A DNA stretch of 42,496 nucleotides from Porphyromonas sp. (GCF_030529325.1 NZ_JAUMXC010000017.1:1-42496); one strand, 5' to 3'; numbered from the stretch's first letter, positions 1-8,611 are shown. A program made the numbers and translations. The notes: generated by a model not told the origin, from the letters alone.

Positions 1-349
1 AGTATTTGGAGAGCTTTATCTCGGGTGTGGTTTGTTTGGCTTGGAGTTCTGTCAGGAGTTTGTCGGTTGTTTCGTCTTGACTTATTCGTACCTCGGCAAT
101 GCCTGACTTCATTTCGTGGATGCGCTCTCCAAGTTTAGCAATTACTTGACAAAGTTCCTCTCTGAATCGACGATGAAACTCCAGTTGCTCCTCTAAAATC
201 TTGGCGATTCCTGCGAGATTCTTTCTGTTCTCGACTTCGCCTTGCGACTCTGTTGGTTGTGGTAAATTGGAGATGCTCGCTTTGAGTTCTCTGTTTTGTT
301 GCTTGATTTCCTCGAGTACTTCGAGGAGGACATTGATTTGGTCGTTCAT
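1..349 (-). CDS. Coiled-coil protein of a mobilization locus, partial (runs off left edge)
   Basis: A continuous minus-strand frame of 116 codons runs from an ATG at 349 to the window edge without a stop. It begins MNDQINVLLEVLEEIK and is rich in E, K, Q and L with heptad-like spacing, so a coiled coil is likely; there is no signal peptide or membrane segment. Its ATG overlaps the TGA of the preceding minus-strand frame (ATGA), which indicates translational coupling in an operon. Small coiled-coil proteins of this kind accompany relaxase genes in Bacteroidota mobilizable transposons, and the decayed transposon-type HTH gene at 2940-3357 supports that reading. The specific function is not recognised; the mobilization role is inferred from context. 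Confidence 0.5.
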   Translation of the reverse strand, partial: MNDQINVLLEVLEEIKQQNRELKASISNLPQPTESQGEVENRKNLAGIAKILEEQLEFHRRFREELCQVIAKLGERIHEMKSGIAEVRISQDETTDKLLTELQAKQTTPEIKLSKY

Positions 350-501
350 AATCTTCTGCGTTTTAGTTTCTTATTTGCTTGATTTCTGAGTTTACGTTGG
401 AATACGAGTTCGGCAACATCTACGGTAGGTGCTTTGCTGTCGAATAGGTCCTCTCCAAGGTCTTCTATAGCTTCGCCCAATTCTTCGATAAATCTTCCTC
501 T
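346..501 (-). pseudogene. C-terminal remnant of a gene upstream of the mobilization protein
   Basis: The minus-strand frame ends at TGA 346-348 and reads back as about 50 residues ending in a basic tail (KKLKRRRL). The frame is closed by TAA at 502-504, where similarity to the foreign tail gene begins. It has no start codon or ribosome site of its own, and its stop is coupled (ATGA) to the next gene. I read it as the 3' end of a larger gene whose front was removed when the tail-gene segment arrived. The family is not recognised. Confidence 0.4.
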
Positions 502-509
502 TTAGGTAG

Positions 510-2964
510 GGCTGGCAGAGAAAGAGCTTGCTTTGCATTTTGGTCTACGAGGGGCGGAGGTACTACCTGTACCGATCCCCCGAAGTACGTAAGGTGGCCA
601 CATCCTGGATCGAGTACACGGCGACCTTCCACGAGATCGCAATGAGCTTGGATGATATCCTCATCAAGGATGAGTCCAAGCCGGCAAGGACTAAGTTCGT
701 CTTCACCGGCAAGCCTGCCGACTTCATCCGCCTGATCGTCCGCAACATGGGCGACGCCTGGTCGGTGGGCGAGACCATCGACAAGGAGGATCAGACGATA
801 GCGTTCTCGGGGCAGTCGTGTCTCAATGCCCTCGGAGTGATCGCACAGACCTTCGAGACCGAGTGGGAGGTCGAGGGGCGTCGGATCCATCTGCGTAAGG
901 TGGAGCATGACAAGACTGACCCCCTGCCTCTGTCTTACGGCAAGGGGAACGGTTTCGTCTCGGGGGTCTCCCGGATCGGATCGAACGACAAGCAGGGCGG
1001 CCGTCTCTGTGTCGAGGGTGGCGAGCGCAACATCGATCCTGCCAAGTACAAGGCGCGTGCCCTCATGCTTCCCAAGGCCGCACGCCTGGAGTATCAAGGG
1101 CATACCTACCGTACCGATGCCGACGGTACGTATGTCTATCGCTGGGGGAGCAATGTCATCACTCAAGCTGCCGTAGCCCTCACGCAGATCTACCCCAAGA
1201 GAGTCGGCACACTCACCAGCATCACCATCGTTGACGAGGCAAAACACTTCTACGATGTGATCGACACGGCCATCCCTGCCGACCTTAATTATAGTCAGTA
1301 TCGCATCCCCGGGCAGAAGGCCGTCATCAAGTTTGAGTCGGGGATGCTTGCTGGGCGAGAGTTCGAGATCAAGCAGACCGACAAGGCTCTTACGGGCTAC
1401 CACCACGATGATCGTCGATTTGAGGTCGTCCCTCAAGAGATAGACGATATGATCATGCCCGGTGGAGTCTTCGTCCCCAAGGTCGGGGACAAGTACGCCA
1501 TCTTCAATATCGACCTGCCCGAGGCCTACACTCGGGCAGCAGCCGATGAACTGTTTCGGGAGGCAGTCAAGCAGCTTGCCGACCGAGCCGATGTATGAGT
1601 TCGGGGGCAGGCTCGATGCCGTATGGTCGACCCGCAGGTGGCCGGAGATCGGCGGCAAGATCAAGCCTGGTGGTCATGTACTCTTCTCGGATACAGAGTT
1701 TCACACTGCTGGTACGGTCATCCGTATCGTCAGCGTGACACAGCACCTCAACAACCCAAAAGCACCCGAAATGACCCTCAGCCATACGACGGTCTCGGGA
1801 TCGTTCGGATCGACCCTCTCCAAACTCGAGGCACAAGAGGTGCTTATCGATAAGGGCATCAAGGATATGTACAAGTACTCCGAGAGACAGTGGCAGCACG
1901 TCAAGGAGGCTCAGGATGCCCTTAAGGGGATGGCAGATCAACTCGGCTACGACAAGCCGATAACGCCCATCCTTGCGCAGATGATGCAACTCATCGTTGG
2001 GGATGAGCGTCTGCAGTTTCGCTTCGTCCGGAGTCGCAACGATCTCACGCCTGTCGTCCACGAGATCACTCACAAGGTCGAGGGGGCGCAGCTCATCGCC
2101 CCCGAAGGGACGATACAGCACATGACCATCGGCATCGATACGATCTCTTCTTCCCATACCGGGTACAAGGTATGGGATGTACCAAGGTACGAGAGTCCCG
2201 CTCTCAAGCCAAAGAAGACCTACTACCTCTACATCAAGGCTCCGATATCGGGGACATCGGCGACCTATCGCCTGGAGACTGCTCCCGTCGCCATGGATGC
2301 CGATGCCGGGTATTACAACCTCCTTGTCGGACTGTCGGTAGATGGGCTTGAGGGGCGCAGTTTTGCGCGCCTCCATGGCTTCACCGAGATACTTCCGGGG
2401 CGCATCACCACGCCCCGACTCGTCAGTCCCGACGGAAGGGATTATGTCGACTTTGAAGGTAAGCGTTACCACTTTGGCTGGGACGGTGGATACCTCGACA
2501 TCAACAGCATGGGGGACGGTAAGACTCGCCTCAAGGGCGCACTCATCACCGTTGGGGACAAGGATACAACCCTCGAGGACTATATCGACTCCATCAAACC
2601 CAAGGACGGCAACCCTTATACCGCCGTCATGTATATGACTGGATCTTATCGTAATAATAAGCTCCGAGGACTTTCGATCCGTGCGGAGCTTATAGACAAG
2701 ACCGGGTATGCCCGGTATGGGGCGGACAAGTTGTGGAGGTATCGTTTCCGATCAGGCTCCGAGATATCTGAGTTCAGCTCTTGGGAGCCCGGATATACAT
2801 TTTCCTTGTCCGACCGAAGTGATGCCAGGGAGTACCTCGACATCGAGGTCAAGATCATGTTGGACGGATACACCTCTATCGCTACCTCGACATTACCCAA
2901 CATCAAGGACGGCAAGGACGGTAAGAGCGGTATACAAGTTTTACAGACCTCTTCGGTAGTATAA
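510..2964 (+). pseudogene. Phage tail (tail-associated structural) protein, frameshifted and truncated at both ends
   Basis: Two overlapping plus-strand frames together read as one phage tail protein. The first (to the stop at 1596-1598) carries the conserved-looking start VYEGRRYYLYRSPEV. The second continues from about 1591 with MYEFGGRLDAVWSTRRW and ends in a collagen-like DGKDGKSG stretch. The frames join at a CC at 1583-1584, where removing one C restores ADEPMYEF, so a 1-nt insertion is the likely lesion. The 5' end starts abruptly after a stop at 507-509 with no proper start codon, and the 3' end stops at the HTH-gene junction near 2940. GC content is visibly higher than in the flanks, as expected for transferred DNA. 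Best guess: a minor tail or tail-endopeptidase-like protein of a Bacteroidota prophage. A tail origin is fairly secure, the exact family less so. Confidence 0.6.
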
Positions 2965-3357
2965 AGTTCTGAAATAGTTACAGCGTCTCGTGGTTGACGT
3001 TTTTCATAAGGTCTCGCTTCAAGCATCGTTTCAATATCAGCTCTACGAACAATAGATCTTTGATTACTCATACTAAACGCTTTCAATCGCCCAGAGTAGA
3101 TATACTGATTGTTTGACGAGATACCCCTAATAGTTTGCTGACTTCCGAAACAGTGAGATAAGGTTTATCCACAAGATCTTTAACCTTTTTCTCTTGCTCA
3201 GAAAGCTCTGTCCTGCGTACTCGCTCCTCTCGTTTTTGAGTCTTGTATGCTCTGCTATTGCATCGATGTGAGCAATATCTGGTGGTTGTCTTCAAAGCGA
3301 CAAACTCCTTTTGGCAATGCTCACAAACTTTTTTATTGGAATTTTACTTGCCATCAT
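2940..3357 (-). pseudogene. Transposon-type helix-turn-helix protein, two frameshifts and a lost C-terminus
   Basis: The minus strand from ATG 3357 (or 3354) reads MMASKIPIKK and then must shift frame at a run of six A (T 3329-3334 on the plus strand) to give VCEHCQKEF and RYCSHRCNSRAYK. These contain a Cys pair and a Cys/His cluster that look zinc-binding. An HTH follows (YLTVSEVSKLLGVSRQTI). A second frameshift near 3100 is needed to continue as IYSGRLKAFSMSNQRSIVRR. The reading then ends at ISELYTTEEVCK, where phage-tail DNA begins. Proteins of this layout sit beside tyrosine integrases in Bacteroides mobilizable and conjugative elements and act as excisionase-like or regulatory factors. 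With two frameshifts and a lost end, this copy is dead. Confidence 0.65.
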
Positions 3358-3462
3358 TTCGCCATTCATTTGTTAGTTCCTGTCAATTGGTGTCTCATCA
3401 TGTCCAGATTTTAAAGTTTCTCTCGATATACGTGAGGCTCTAAACTGACAGTCGCAAGATGC

Positions 3463-3480
3463 GGTACAAATAAGGTACAA
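3463..3480 (+). other. Paired GGTACAA motifs, possible recombinase/attachment remnant
   Basis: GGTACAA occurs at 3463-3469 and again at 3474-3480, 11 bp apart (one helical turn), between the dead HTH gene and the 3' end of mnmE. In Bacteroidota mobilizable transposons the integrase gene and its attachment site occupy this place next to the HTH gene. Here the integrase gene is missing and only about 100 bp remains. The one-turn spacing suits recombinase arm sites, but no second attachment site can be shown within the window. This is tentative. Confidence 0.25.
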
Positions 3481-3530
3481 GAATGAGCGAAAGAATGGCT
3501 CCGAATGATCCCTAACGAACAGAAAGGGCA

Positions 3531-3562
3531 AAAAGAAAGGCGCTCATAATGAACGCCTTTTT
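3531..3562. terminator. Intrinsic terminator downstream of mnmE
   Basis: AAAGGCG (3536-3542) pairs with CGCCTTT (3554-3560); the inner TCAT/ATGA adds pairs. T-rich tracts flank the stem on both strands. It lies 40 bp beyond the mnmE stop, so it should end mnmE transcription and block read-through from the mobile-element remnant. Confidence 0.7.
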
Positions 3563-3601
3563 GATATTTGGTGATATATGATTATCGGTTGTAATCAGAA
3601 A

Positions 3602-5008
3602 TTACTTGCCGATGCAGAAGTTTTTGAAGATGGAGTGGAGGATGTCATCTGATGAGACGTTCCCGACTACTTCTCCAAGTAGGTTTATGGCAGCTCTGAG
3701 GTCTTGAGACAAGAGGTCTCCCGGGATGTTTAGGGATAGTCCGTTGAGAACCGTTTGAAGGTGTCCGGAGGCTTCCTGTATCACTGTTACGTGTCGGAGA
3801 TTTGAGACAATGATATCGTTTTCTCCGACATTGAGGTCCTCAAAATGCTGAAGTATCTGCTGTTTGACTTTTGCGATGTCTTGCTGATCTTTAGCACTCA
3901 TAGGAATGACATTGGATATTCCTAATTGTTTGAGTGCTTGCGTCATTTCTTCTATGCGTAGGGGATCTACTATATCCTTTTTGTTGATCAGTGCACAGAT
4001 GTTATCTTTTGTCGCATGTTTGATGATATCGTCAAGGAGACTATTTAGGTCAAGTCCATTGTCCGAAGCATCTATCATCCAAAGGGTTAGGGATGCTTGA
4101 TTGATCTTCTCAAAGGATTTATTTATCCCAATGCTCTCTATGGGGTCATCTGTATGTCTGATACCGGCAGTATCGATAAATCTGAACTCTCTCCCTCCGA
4201 GGATGACAGTATCTTCGATGGCGTCCCGAGTCGTGCCGTGTATATCTGAGACGATAGCTCTATCCTCTTCCAAAAGTGCGTTCAATAGGGTTGATTTTCC
4301 TGCATTTGTAGCTCCTGCGATAGCTATGGGTATGCCGTTTTTGATTACTCTACCTTTTTCGAAGCTGCCGCTGAGCTCTTTTAACTCTTCCAAAATAGAT
4401 GTACAAGAATCTGTCAACGCTTTTCTATCAGCAAACTCGACATCCTCTTCACTGAAATCCAATTCGAGTTCGAGAAGAGAACAAAATCGGATAAGGGTCT
4501 CTCTAAGAGCCTCTATCTTACGACTAAAGTGCCCACGCATCTGATTCATCGACATCCTAAGAGCAGCCTTATTCGTACTTGCGATGACATCAGCCACGGC
4601 TTCAGCCTGACTGAGGTCCATTTTTCCATTGGCAAAAGCCCGTTTGGTAAATTCGCCTCCTTCTGCGGGTCTTGCTCCTGAGGAAACCAATAGCTTCATA
4701 ACCTCACTCAGGATATAAGGAGAGCCATGACAGGAGATCTCGACCATGTCTTCTCCCGTGTATGACTTAGGATTGACATATGTCACTACGACTACGTCAT
4801 CAATATGTTCTTCATTTGTGGGGTCTATGATCCAACCATAAGTTACATGTTGGGATAGGGGATCATACTCCTTTTTGACCAATGGCCTGAATACTTTCTT
4901 GAGAATTTCAAAAGCATGGGCTCCTGACATCTTTATCACACCAATGGCAGCCCTCCCCATGGGAGTCCCGAGTGCACAAATTGTTTCATTGATAGAATAG
5001 AGTGACAT
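3602..5008 (-). CDS. mnmE: tRNA-5-carboxymethylaminomethyl-2-thiouridine synthesis GTPase MnmE
   Basis: MnmE, together with MnmG, installs the (carboxymethyl)aminomethyl group on U34 of tRNAs that read two-codon boxes. The 468 residues match the family length. The N-terminal tetrahydrofolate-binding domain comes first (IGVIKMSG, SYTGEDMVEISCHG). An embedded GTPase follows, with G1 GATNAGKS at 232-239, DTAG at 279-282 and NKKD at 342-345. The C-terminal CIGK motif (465-468) carries the Cys typical of MnmE. All key motifs are present, so the gene should be active. It is a single gene on the minus strand, with the rpmE2 terminator upstream and its own terminator downstream. Confidence 0.97.
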   Translation of the reverse strand: MSLYSINETICALGTPMGRAAIGVIKMSGAHAFEILKKVFRPLVKKEYDPLSQHVTYGWIIDPTNEEHIDDVVVVTYVNPKSYTGEDMVEISCHGSPYILSEVMKLLVSSGARPAEGGEFTKRAFANGKMDLSQAEAVADVIASTNKAALRMSMNQMRGHFSRKIEALRETLIRFCSLLELELDFSEEDVEFADRKALTDSCTSILEELKELSGSFEKGRVIKNGIPIAIAGATNAGKSTLLNALLEEDRAIVSDIHGTTRDAIEDTVILGGREFRFIDTAGIRHTDDPIESIGINKSFEKINQASLTLWMIDASDNGLDLNSLLDDIIKHATKDNICALINKKDIVDPLRIEEMTQALKQLGISNVIPMSAKDQQDIAKVKQQILQHFEDLNVGENDIIVSNLRHVTVIQEASGHLQTVLNGLSLNIPGDLLSQDLRAAINLLGEVVGNVSSDDILHSIFKNFCIGK

Positions 5009-5028
5009 ACGCCGTAAATATTATGAGT

Positions 5029-5082
5029 GAAAGAAAAAACAAAGCGAGGGTGCATTGTCTCCAGACTTATGCAACCCTCGCT
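5029..5082 (-). terminator. Intrinsic terminator of rpmE2
   Basis: On the minus strand, AGCGAGGGT plus a GCAT extension (5043-5055 on the plus strand) pairs with ATGC-A-ACCCTCGCT (5069-5082), with one bulged base and a 13-nt loop, followed by a T-rich tract (5029-5042). It lies 75 bp past the rpmE2 stop and separates it from mnmE. Confidence 0.85.
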
Positions 5083-5156
5083 CTATGTATCGGGTCTAAG
5101 ACACCGATAACAATAACTTAAGTATTAACTTCACGTGGTGTGAAGCCAAACTCTTA

Positions 5157-5411
5157 TTACTTCTTTGCTCTGTTACCGTAACGGTTCATGAACTTATCCA
5201 CACGTCCTGCAGTGTCGACAAGTTTAGCCTTACCTGTGTAGAAAGGGTGTGAAGAGCTAGAGATTTCAACCTTGATGAGTGGATAAGTCTCACCATCAAT
5301 TTCGATTGTTTCCTTAGTGTTTGCAGTCGAACGTGTGATGAAGATCTCTTCGTTAGACATGTCTTTGAAGACAACCTTGCGATAGTTTTCAGGATGGATG
5401 TCCTTTTTCAT
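5157..5411 (-). CDS. rpmE2: Large ribosomal subunit protein bL31, type B (zinc-free)
   Basis: This 84-residue protein begins [17 protein letters not shown] and contains the [10 protein letters not shown] block of bL31 that contacts the bridge between ribosomal subunits. It has no cysteines, so it is the zinc-independent paralogue (type B), often used when zinc is scarce, although many Bacteroidota carry it as the main copy. It is monocistronic, with its own -7 element (5477-5484) and a strong terminator. No zinc-uptake-regulator box was recognised in the leader, so zinc regulation cannot be claimed. Confidence 0.96.
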   Translation of the reverse strand: MKKDIHPENYRKVVFKDMSNEEIFITRSTANTKETIEIDGETYPLIKVEISSSSHPFYTGKAKLVDTAGRVDKFMNRYGNRAKK

Positions 5412-5476
5412 TGCTGTATATTATTTTGTTGTTTATATTTCTATAATTTCGTTGCGGTAACCGGATAAATTCTGTG

Positions 5477-5484
5477 CAAAGATA
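5477..5484 (-). promoter_or_regulatory. Bacteroidota -7 element of rpmE2 (TATCTTTG)
   Basis: The minus strand reads TATCTTTG about 66 bp upstream of the rpmE2 ATG. This matches the TAnnTTTG consensus of the Bacteroidota housekeeping sigma factor. No clear TTG lies about 20 bp upstream. Confidence 0.55.
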
Positions 5485-6132
5485 GGGATATTTTCTTAAT
5501 TATCAGCATATCTACCTACTTCATTTTATATGATTTTGGTTTAGTAAAACGAGCCTAGGGTAATGATACCCACTGCATCATTAAGCGCCTGGAGATATTT
5601 GAGTCTTATCTGATATTGAAGTTTATTCTTTATTATGTTGATAGTTAAACATATACCGATCCATAATGAAGAGTTAGGCATTTGATGTAGAACAAAGTGT
5701 ATCAAAATTGTGTCTCATTAGGCTTGTCAATGTTTCTTATGGTCATATTTATTTGGTGATGGTTAGGATTTCAAGCGTTCTTTTATTAGATAATATGAAG
5801 TTCATATGACTGATTTGATTTTGATTTCAGTCGTAGTGTCTTTGTTTAGTTTTTTTATAGGTGACATACACTGGGATATTCTGAACTCTCCTTGGGTGGA
5901 AAATCAGTGTAACATGACACTTTAAGGAGGCGTCTCAATTTTGGAAGGCATGCCTTATTTTCTCCCCCTTGCTCTTACGTCAGGAGAGACGATCCAATTA
6001 AGTGTCACATCGTCAATACATATTTCTGAAGCTGTCAAAATTCTCACACATTAATTCTCTTCTCATACAACCTAATTTAATGTGTAATATAAAGTTTTGT
6101 TTCGTAGCAATGTATTTTTACGTTTTGTATCG
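5485..6132. other. Gene-free stretch between rpmE2 and the XRE regulator
   Basis: No convincing gene is present; frames are short and AT-rich with stops on both strands. The only structure is the inverted-repeat block at 5915-6007, described separately. The stretch may be relic DNA left by past insertions. Confidence 0.5.
5915..6007. repeat. 93-bp block bounded by imperfect terminal inverted repeats (MITE-like)
   Basis: The left end reads TGACACTT, 8 nt, CGTCTC (5915-5936). The right end reads GAGACG, 8 nt, AAGTGTCA (5986-6007), an inverted copy with identical spacing, so each end is a 22-bp imperfect inverted repeat with 16 matches. A perfect 12-bp palindrome, AAGGCATGCCTT, lies inside at 5945-5956. 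No transposase is encoded. This could be a miniature non-autonomous element or a decayed IS; only one copy is present in the window. Confidence 0.4.
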
Positions 6133-6588
6133 TCAGTCTTCTTGAGGCAAAAAAGTTTGATAAGTGTTGTCATCATAGTAAATGATAATTTTTTCCACCT
6201 TTCTGGTATTATTTGAGGGAGAGGGTGTTACCTGATGAGGGCAAGGTGTTGAGTTTACCAGAGCTGTGTGTCGAGTAGGGGGCGTGTTCTCGGTTTGTAT
6301 TAGTTCTGCTTCCTTCAGATCCATGAATAGAGGGATGTTGGTGAGTTTTGCTTGTTCTTCTCTGTATCCTTCTTTGACTCTTGGGTAATCTCCGCTTAAG
6401 AGCCATTCATGTCGATAATGTGGAAAGGCTGATAATATTTTCTGAATAACCTTAGAACTTGGTTGATTCCTTCCTGTCAGTACATGATTCAATGTAGACT
6501 TATTTATCCTTGTCTTTTCTGCAAAAAGAATTTGGCTAATGCCCTCTTGCTCGATGATTTCTTTTATTCGTGCTGCTATTGGATCCAT
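6133..6588 (-). CDS. Cro/CI-type (XRE) helix-turn-helix regulator, function unknown
   Basis: This 151-residue protein has an N-terminal XRE-like DNA-binding domain (about residues 5-60; ISQILFAEKTRINKSTLNHVLTGRNQPS is the helix-turn-helix with the usual small-residue turn). Its C-terminal half is Pro/Asn/Thr-rich, without a recognisable enzymatic or peptidase motif, and ends in IIIYYDDNTYQTF. Similar phage-repressor-like orphans are common in Bacteroidota. It stands alone in a gene-poor region, and its upstream side holds a rightward promoter and short palindromes that may be its operators. The target is unknown. Confidence 0.75.
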   Translation of the reverse strand: MDPIAARIKEIIEQEGISQILFAEKTRINKSTLNHVLTGRNQPSSKVIQKILSAFPHYRHEWLLSGDYPRVKEGYREEQAKLTNIPLFMDLKEAELIQTENTPPTRHTALVNSTPCPHQVTPSPSNNTRKVEKIIIYYDDNTYQTFLPQED

Positions 6589-6593
6589 TATTT

Positions 6594-6658
6594 TTTGAGT
6601 GAAATAGTTGAATTCTATCTTTGTATACAGGTTATAAATATATACTTATGTAAGTATA
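6594..6658 (+). promoter_or_regulatory. Divergent promoter and operator-like palindromes beside the XRE gene
   Basis: A plus-strand TTTG (6594-6597) is followed after 18 bp by TATCTTTG (6616-6623), a good Bacteroidota promoter pointing away from the regulator. The palindrome TGTATACA (6622-6629) overlaps it. TATACTTA/TAAGTATA (6641-6648 and 6651-6658, separated by TG) lies just downstream. These symmetric sites are plausible binding sites for the neighbouring regulator. Confidence 0.45.
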
Positions 6659-6659
6659 C

Positions 6660-7139
6660 ACACAAACTTAGCAATTATATATGTAGATGACAATGATTGC
6701 CACATAAAAATATCTCTCTGCAACAGACTTAAGTACATCAGTTCCTATATAGAGTTTATATAATTGAATCAATTCAACTGGTAATCAGATATTTATTATT
6801 TTTTCGAGACTTTGCTTTAGGGATAACATGAATTGATATATTACCGACCTATTCACCGTTCGACACATTATATAGGAAACGACTTATATTAATATGATAA
6901 TTAGTTGATTAGTCTCATCTTAATGCATTCTATTTAATGGCGAATAACATTTATTGATGTGTTGAAATGCACGAATTTTCATCGGGGTGGAGTATATCTC
7001 TATTGTAGATATATGTGGATATACCTTGTAGATACATTGATAATCTTTTTACAGAGATATATGTTTGGATACAGGGGGGGTGTCTCCCTATATATATTAT
7101 TAACAAATAAAAGAGATCTAAGAGAGAAAACTATCGAAC
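6660..7139. other. AT-rich intergenic stretch, no supported gene
   Basis: This follows the rightward promoter at 6594-6623 but has no credible coding frame: a 63-codon frame at 6959-7150 has no ribosome site and odd composition. Imperfect GTAGATATAT-like repeats lie around 6990-7065. An untranslated RNA starting near 6630 is possible but unproven. Confidence 0.35.
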
Positions 7140-7170
7140 TTGTCGAGTAGAGAGAATAGATGTAACTTTG
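7140..7170 (+). promoter_or_regulatory. Promoter of the mltF-upp operon
   Basis: TTG (7140-7142), 20 bp, then TAACTTTG (7163-7170): an almost ideal Bacteroidota -33/-7 pair, 26 bp upstream of the mltF ATG, implying a very short leader. Confidence 0.7.
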
Positions 7171-7195
7171 CAACGAAACTAAGTAACTTGATGAT

Positions 7196-8581
7196 ATGAA
7201 GACATCGAGAAAATTTGGGGGTATTTTGCTCACATCAGTTTTGATCTTAACCTCATGTGTATATTCTAACACGGATGAGGCGGTTAGTCATTTTAGATCG
7301 TGGGAAACTATAAAACAGATTGATACTTTGCGGATCGGGACCACAACGTCCCCTTCCGCTTTTTTTATCTATCGCGGCAAGGAAATGGGTGCAGAGTTCT
7401 TTAAAATCCGAGACTTTGTTGCTGATAAGGGTCTTCAGTTGGAGATAAAGCTTTCTCACTCTTTGGATACTCTGAAAAAATGGATACAGCAAGACTCCAT
7501 AGATCTGTGTATTGCGCCTCTTGCCATGACAAAGGAGCATATGGAAGAATTTGCCTTTTGTGGCCCAATACGTACAAGCTCATTAGTTTTACTTCAGAGT
7601 AGGAGTGCAGAGAAAGTGCAGTCCGTACTCGATCTTGCCGACAAGCAGATTCATGTCGTGAGGAATAGTGTAGAAGATTTCAGAATCAAACAGTTGGATG
7701 ACGAAATCGGTCCTAAGCAAGACTTTGCAATAAACTATGTAGACACTCTTTCTGTCCCGGATCTACTCACTCTCGTATGTCAGGATGGTATAAACTATAC
7801 GGTCGCAGACGAAGATTTGGCCAGAATGTATGCTCAGCATTACAAAGGTATTGATATCAAGACAAAACTGAGTACTCCCATACGATACGGTTGGATAGCA
7901 CATAAACATAATACATCTCTTGCGGATACTTTAGAGTTATACTTTTCGGATAAGAAGGATAGGAATCTAGAACAATCAATGAACTACCTGTTTTATTTTG
8001 GAGGAGCATTCCGTAATCCTATTAAGATCGAAATACCCGAGGGAAATATCTCTCCGTATGATGAGCTTTTTATTAATGAGAGTCACCGTCTTGGTTGGCA
8101 CTGGACGGTTCTTGCAGCTATAGCTTTTCAGGAGTCGAACTTTCAAAGTAATATCGTTGGTTGGAGTAGTGCTACCGGGCTCATGGGGATTATGCCTGCC
8201 ACCGGCAGGGCCTTTGGAGCGACAGTGGAAGAATTGAAAGATCCCGCCGTTTCTGTGCGCGTAGCTGTAGATTGCTTGTTGGCAATAGGCAAAAGCTATC
8301 AAGACATAGAGGATGAAAATGAGCGTATGAAGTTTACGCTTGCGTCTTATAATGCCGGCCCTGCTCACATTCAAGATGCTCGCCGTCTAGCAAAGAAGTA
8401 TGGGGCATCCCCGGATATCTGGGATGATAATGTCAGAGAGTATGTGCTCTTGAAAAGTAACCCAAAATATTACAATGATCCGGTATGTAAGTATGGCTTT
8501 TTGAGAGGAAAAGAGACCGTAGCTTATGTAAGTAATATAATGGCTCGTAAAGATGTCTACAAAGCAATAACCACGAAATAA
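7196..8581 (+). CDS. mltF: Membrane-bound lytic murein transglycosylase, MltF type (lipoprotein)
   Basis: MltF-type enzymes cleave the glycan backbone of peptidoglycan to 1,6-anhydro ends, from the inner face of the outer membrane. The 461 residues begin with a lipoprotein signal (LILTSC, lipidated Cys21). A solute-binding-like (SBP_bac_3) regulatory domain follows at about 43-265. A C-terminal SLT domain at about 285-440 has the catalytic Glu313 in FQESNF, GLMGIMPATG after it, and the ASYNAG motif. The start is fixed by the signal peptide and by the promoter 26 bp upstream. upp follows after 30 bp, so the two are likely co-transcribed, although their functions are unrelated. Confidence 0.92.
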   Translation: MKTSRKFGGILLTSVLILTSCVYSNTDEAVSHFRSWETIKQIDTLRIGTTTSPSAFFIYRGKEMGAEFFKIRDFVADKGLQLEIKLSHSLDTLKKWIQQDSIDLCIAPLAMTKEHMEEFAFCGPIRTSSLVLLQSRSAEKVQSVLDLADKQIHVVRNSVEDFRIKQLDDEIGPKQDFAINYVDTLSVPDLLTLVCQDGINYTVADEDLARMYAQHYKGIDIKTKLSTPIRYGWIAHKHNTSLADTLELYFSDKKDRNLEQSMNYLFYFGGAFRNPIKIEIPEGNISPYDELFINESHRLGWHWTVLAAIAFQESNFQSNIVGWSSATGLMGIMPATGRAFGATVEELKDPAVSVRVAVDCLLAIGKSYQDIEDENERMKFTLASYNAGPAHIQDARRLAKKYGASPDIWDDNVREYVLLKSNPKYYNDPVCKYGFLRGKETVAYVSNIMARKDVYKAITTK

Positions 8582-8611
8582 ACGAACTAAAACATAGAAC
8601 AGTAAGAGAAC

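Noticed and set aside
465..2472. Long minus-strand frames (399 and 301 codons) opposite the tail gene
   Set aside because: They are mirror frames of a GC-rich coding sequence, lack recognisable domains, and the plus-strand reading is clearly phage tail.
5645..5730. A fifth, decayed copy of the dispersed repeat near GTGTCTCATTAGGCTTGTCAATG
   Set aside because: Only a few bases match; no second arm or trailing ATCGATTTTGA is present.
6959..7150. 63-codon plus-strand frame upstream of mltF
   Set aside because: No ribosome site, odd composition (Y/L/R rich), and it overlaps the mltF promoter region.
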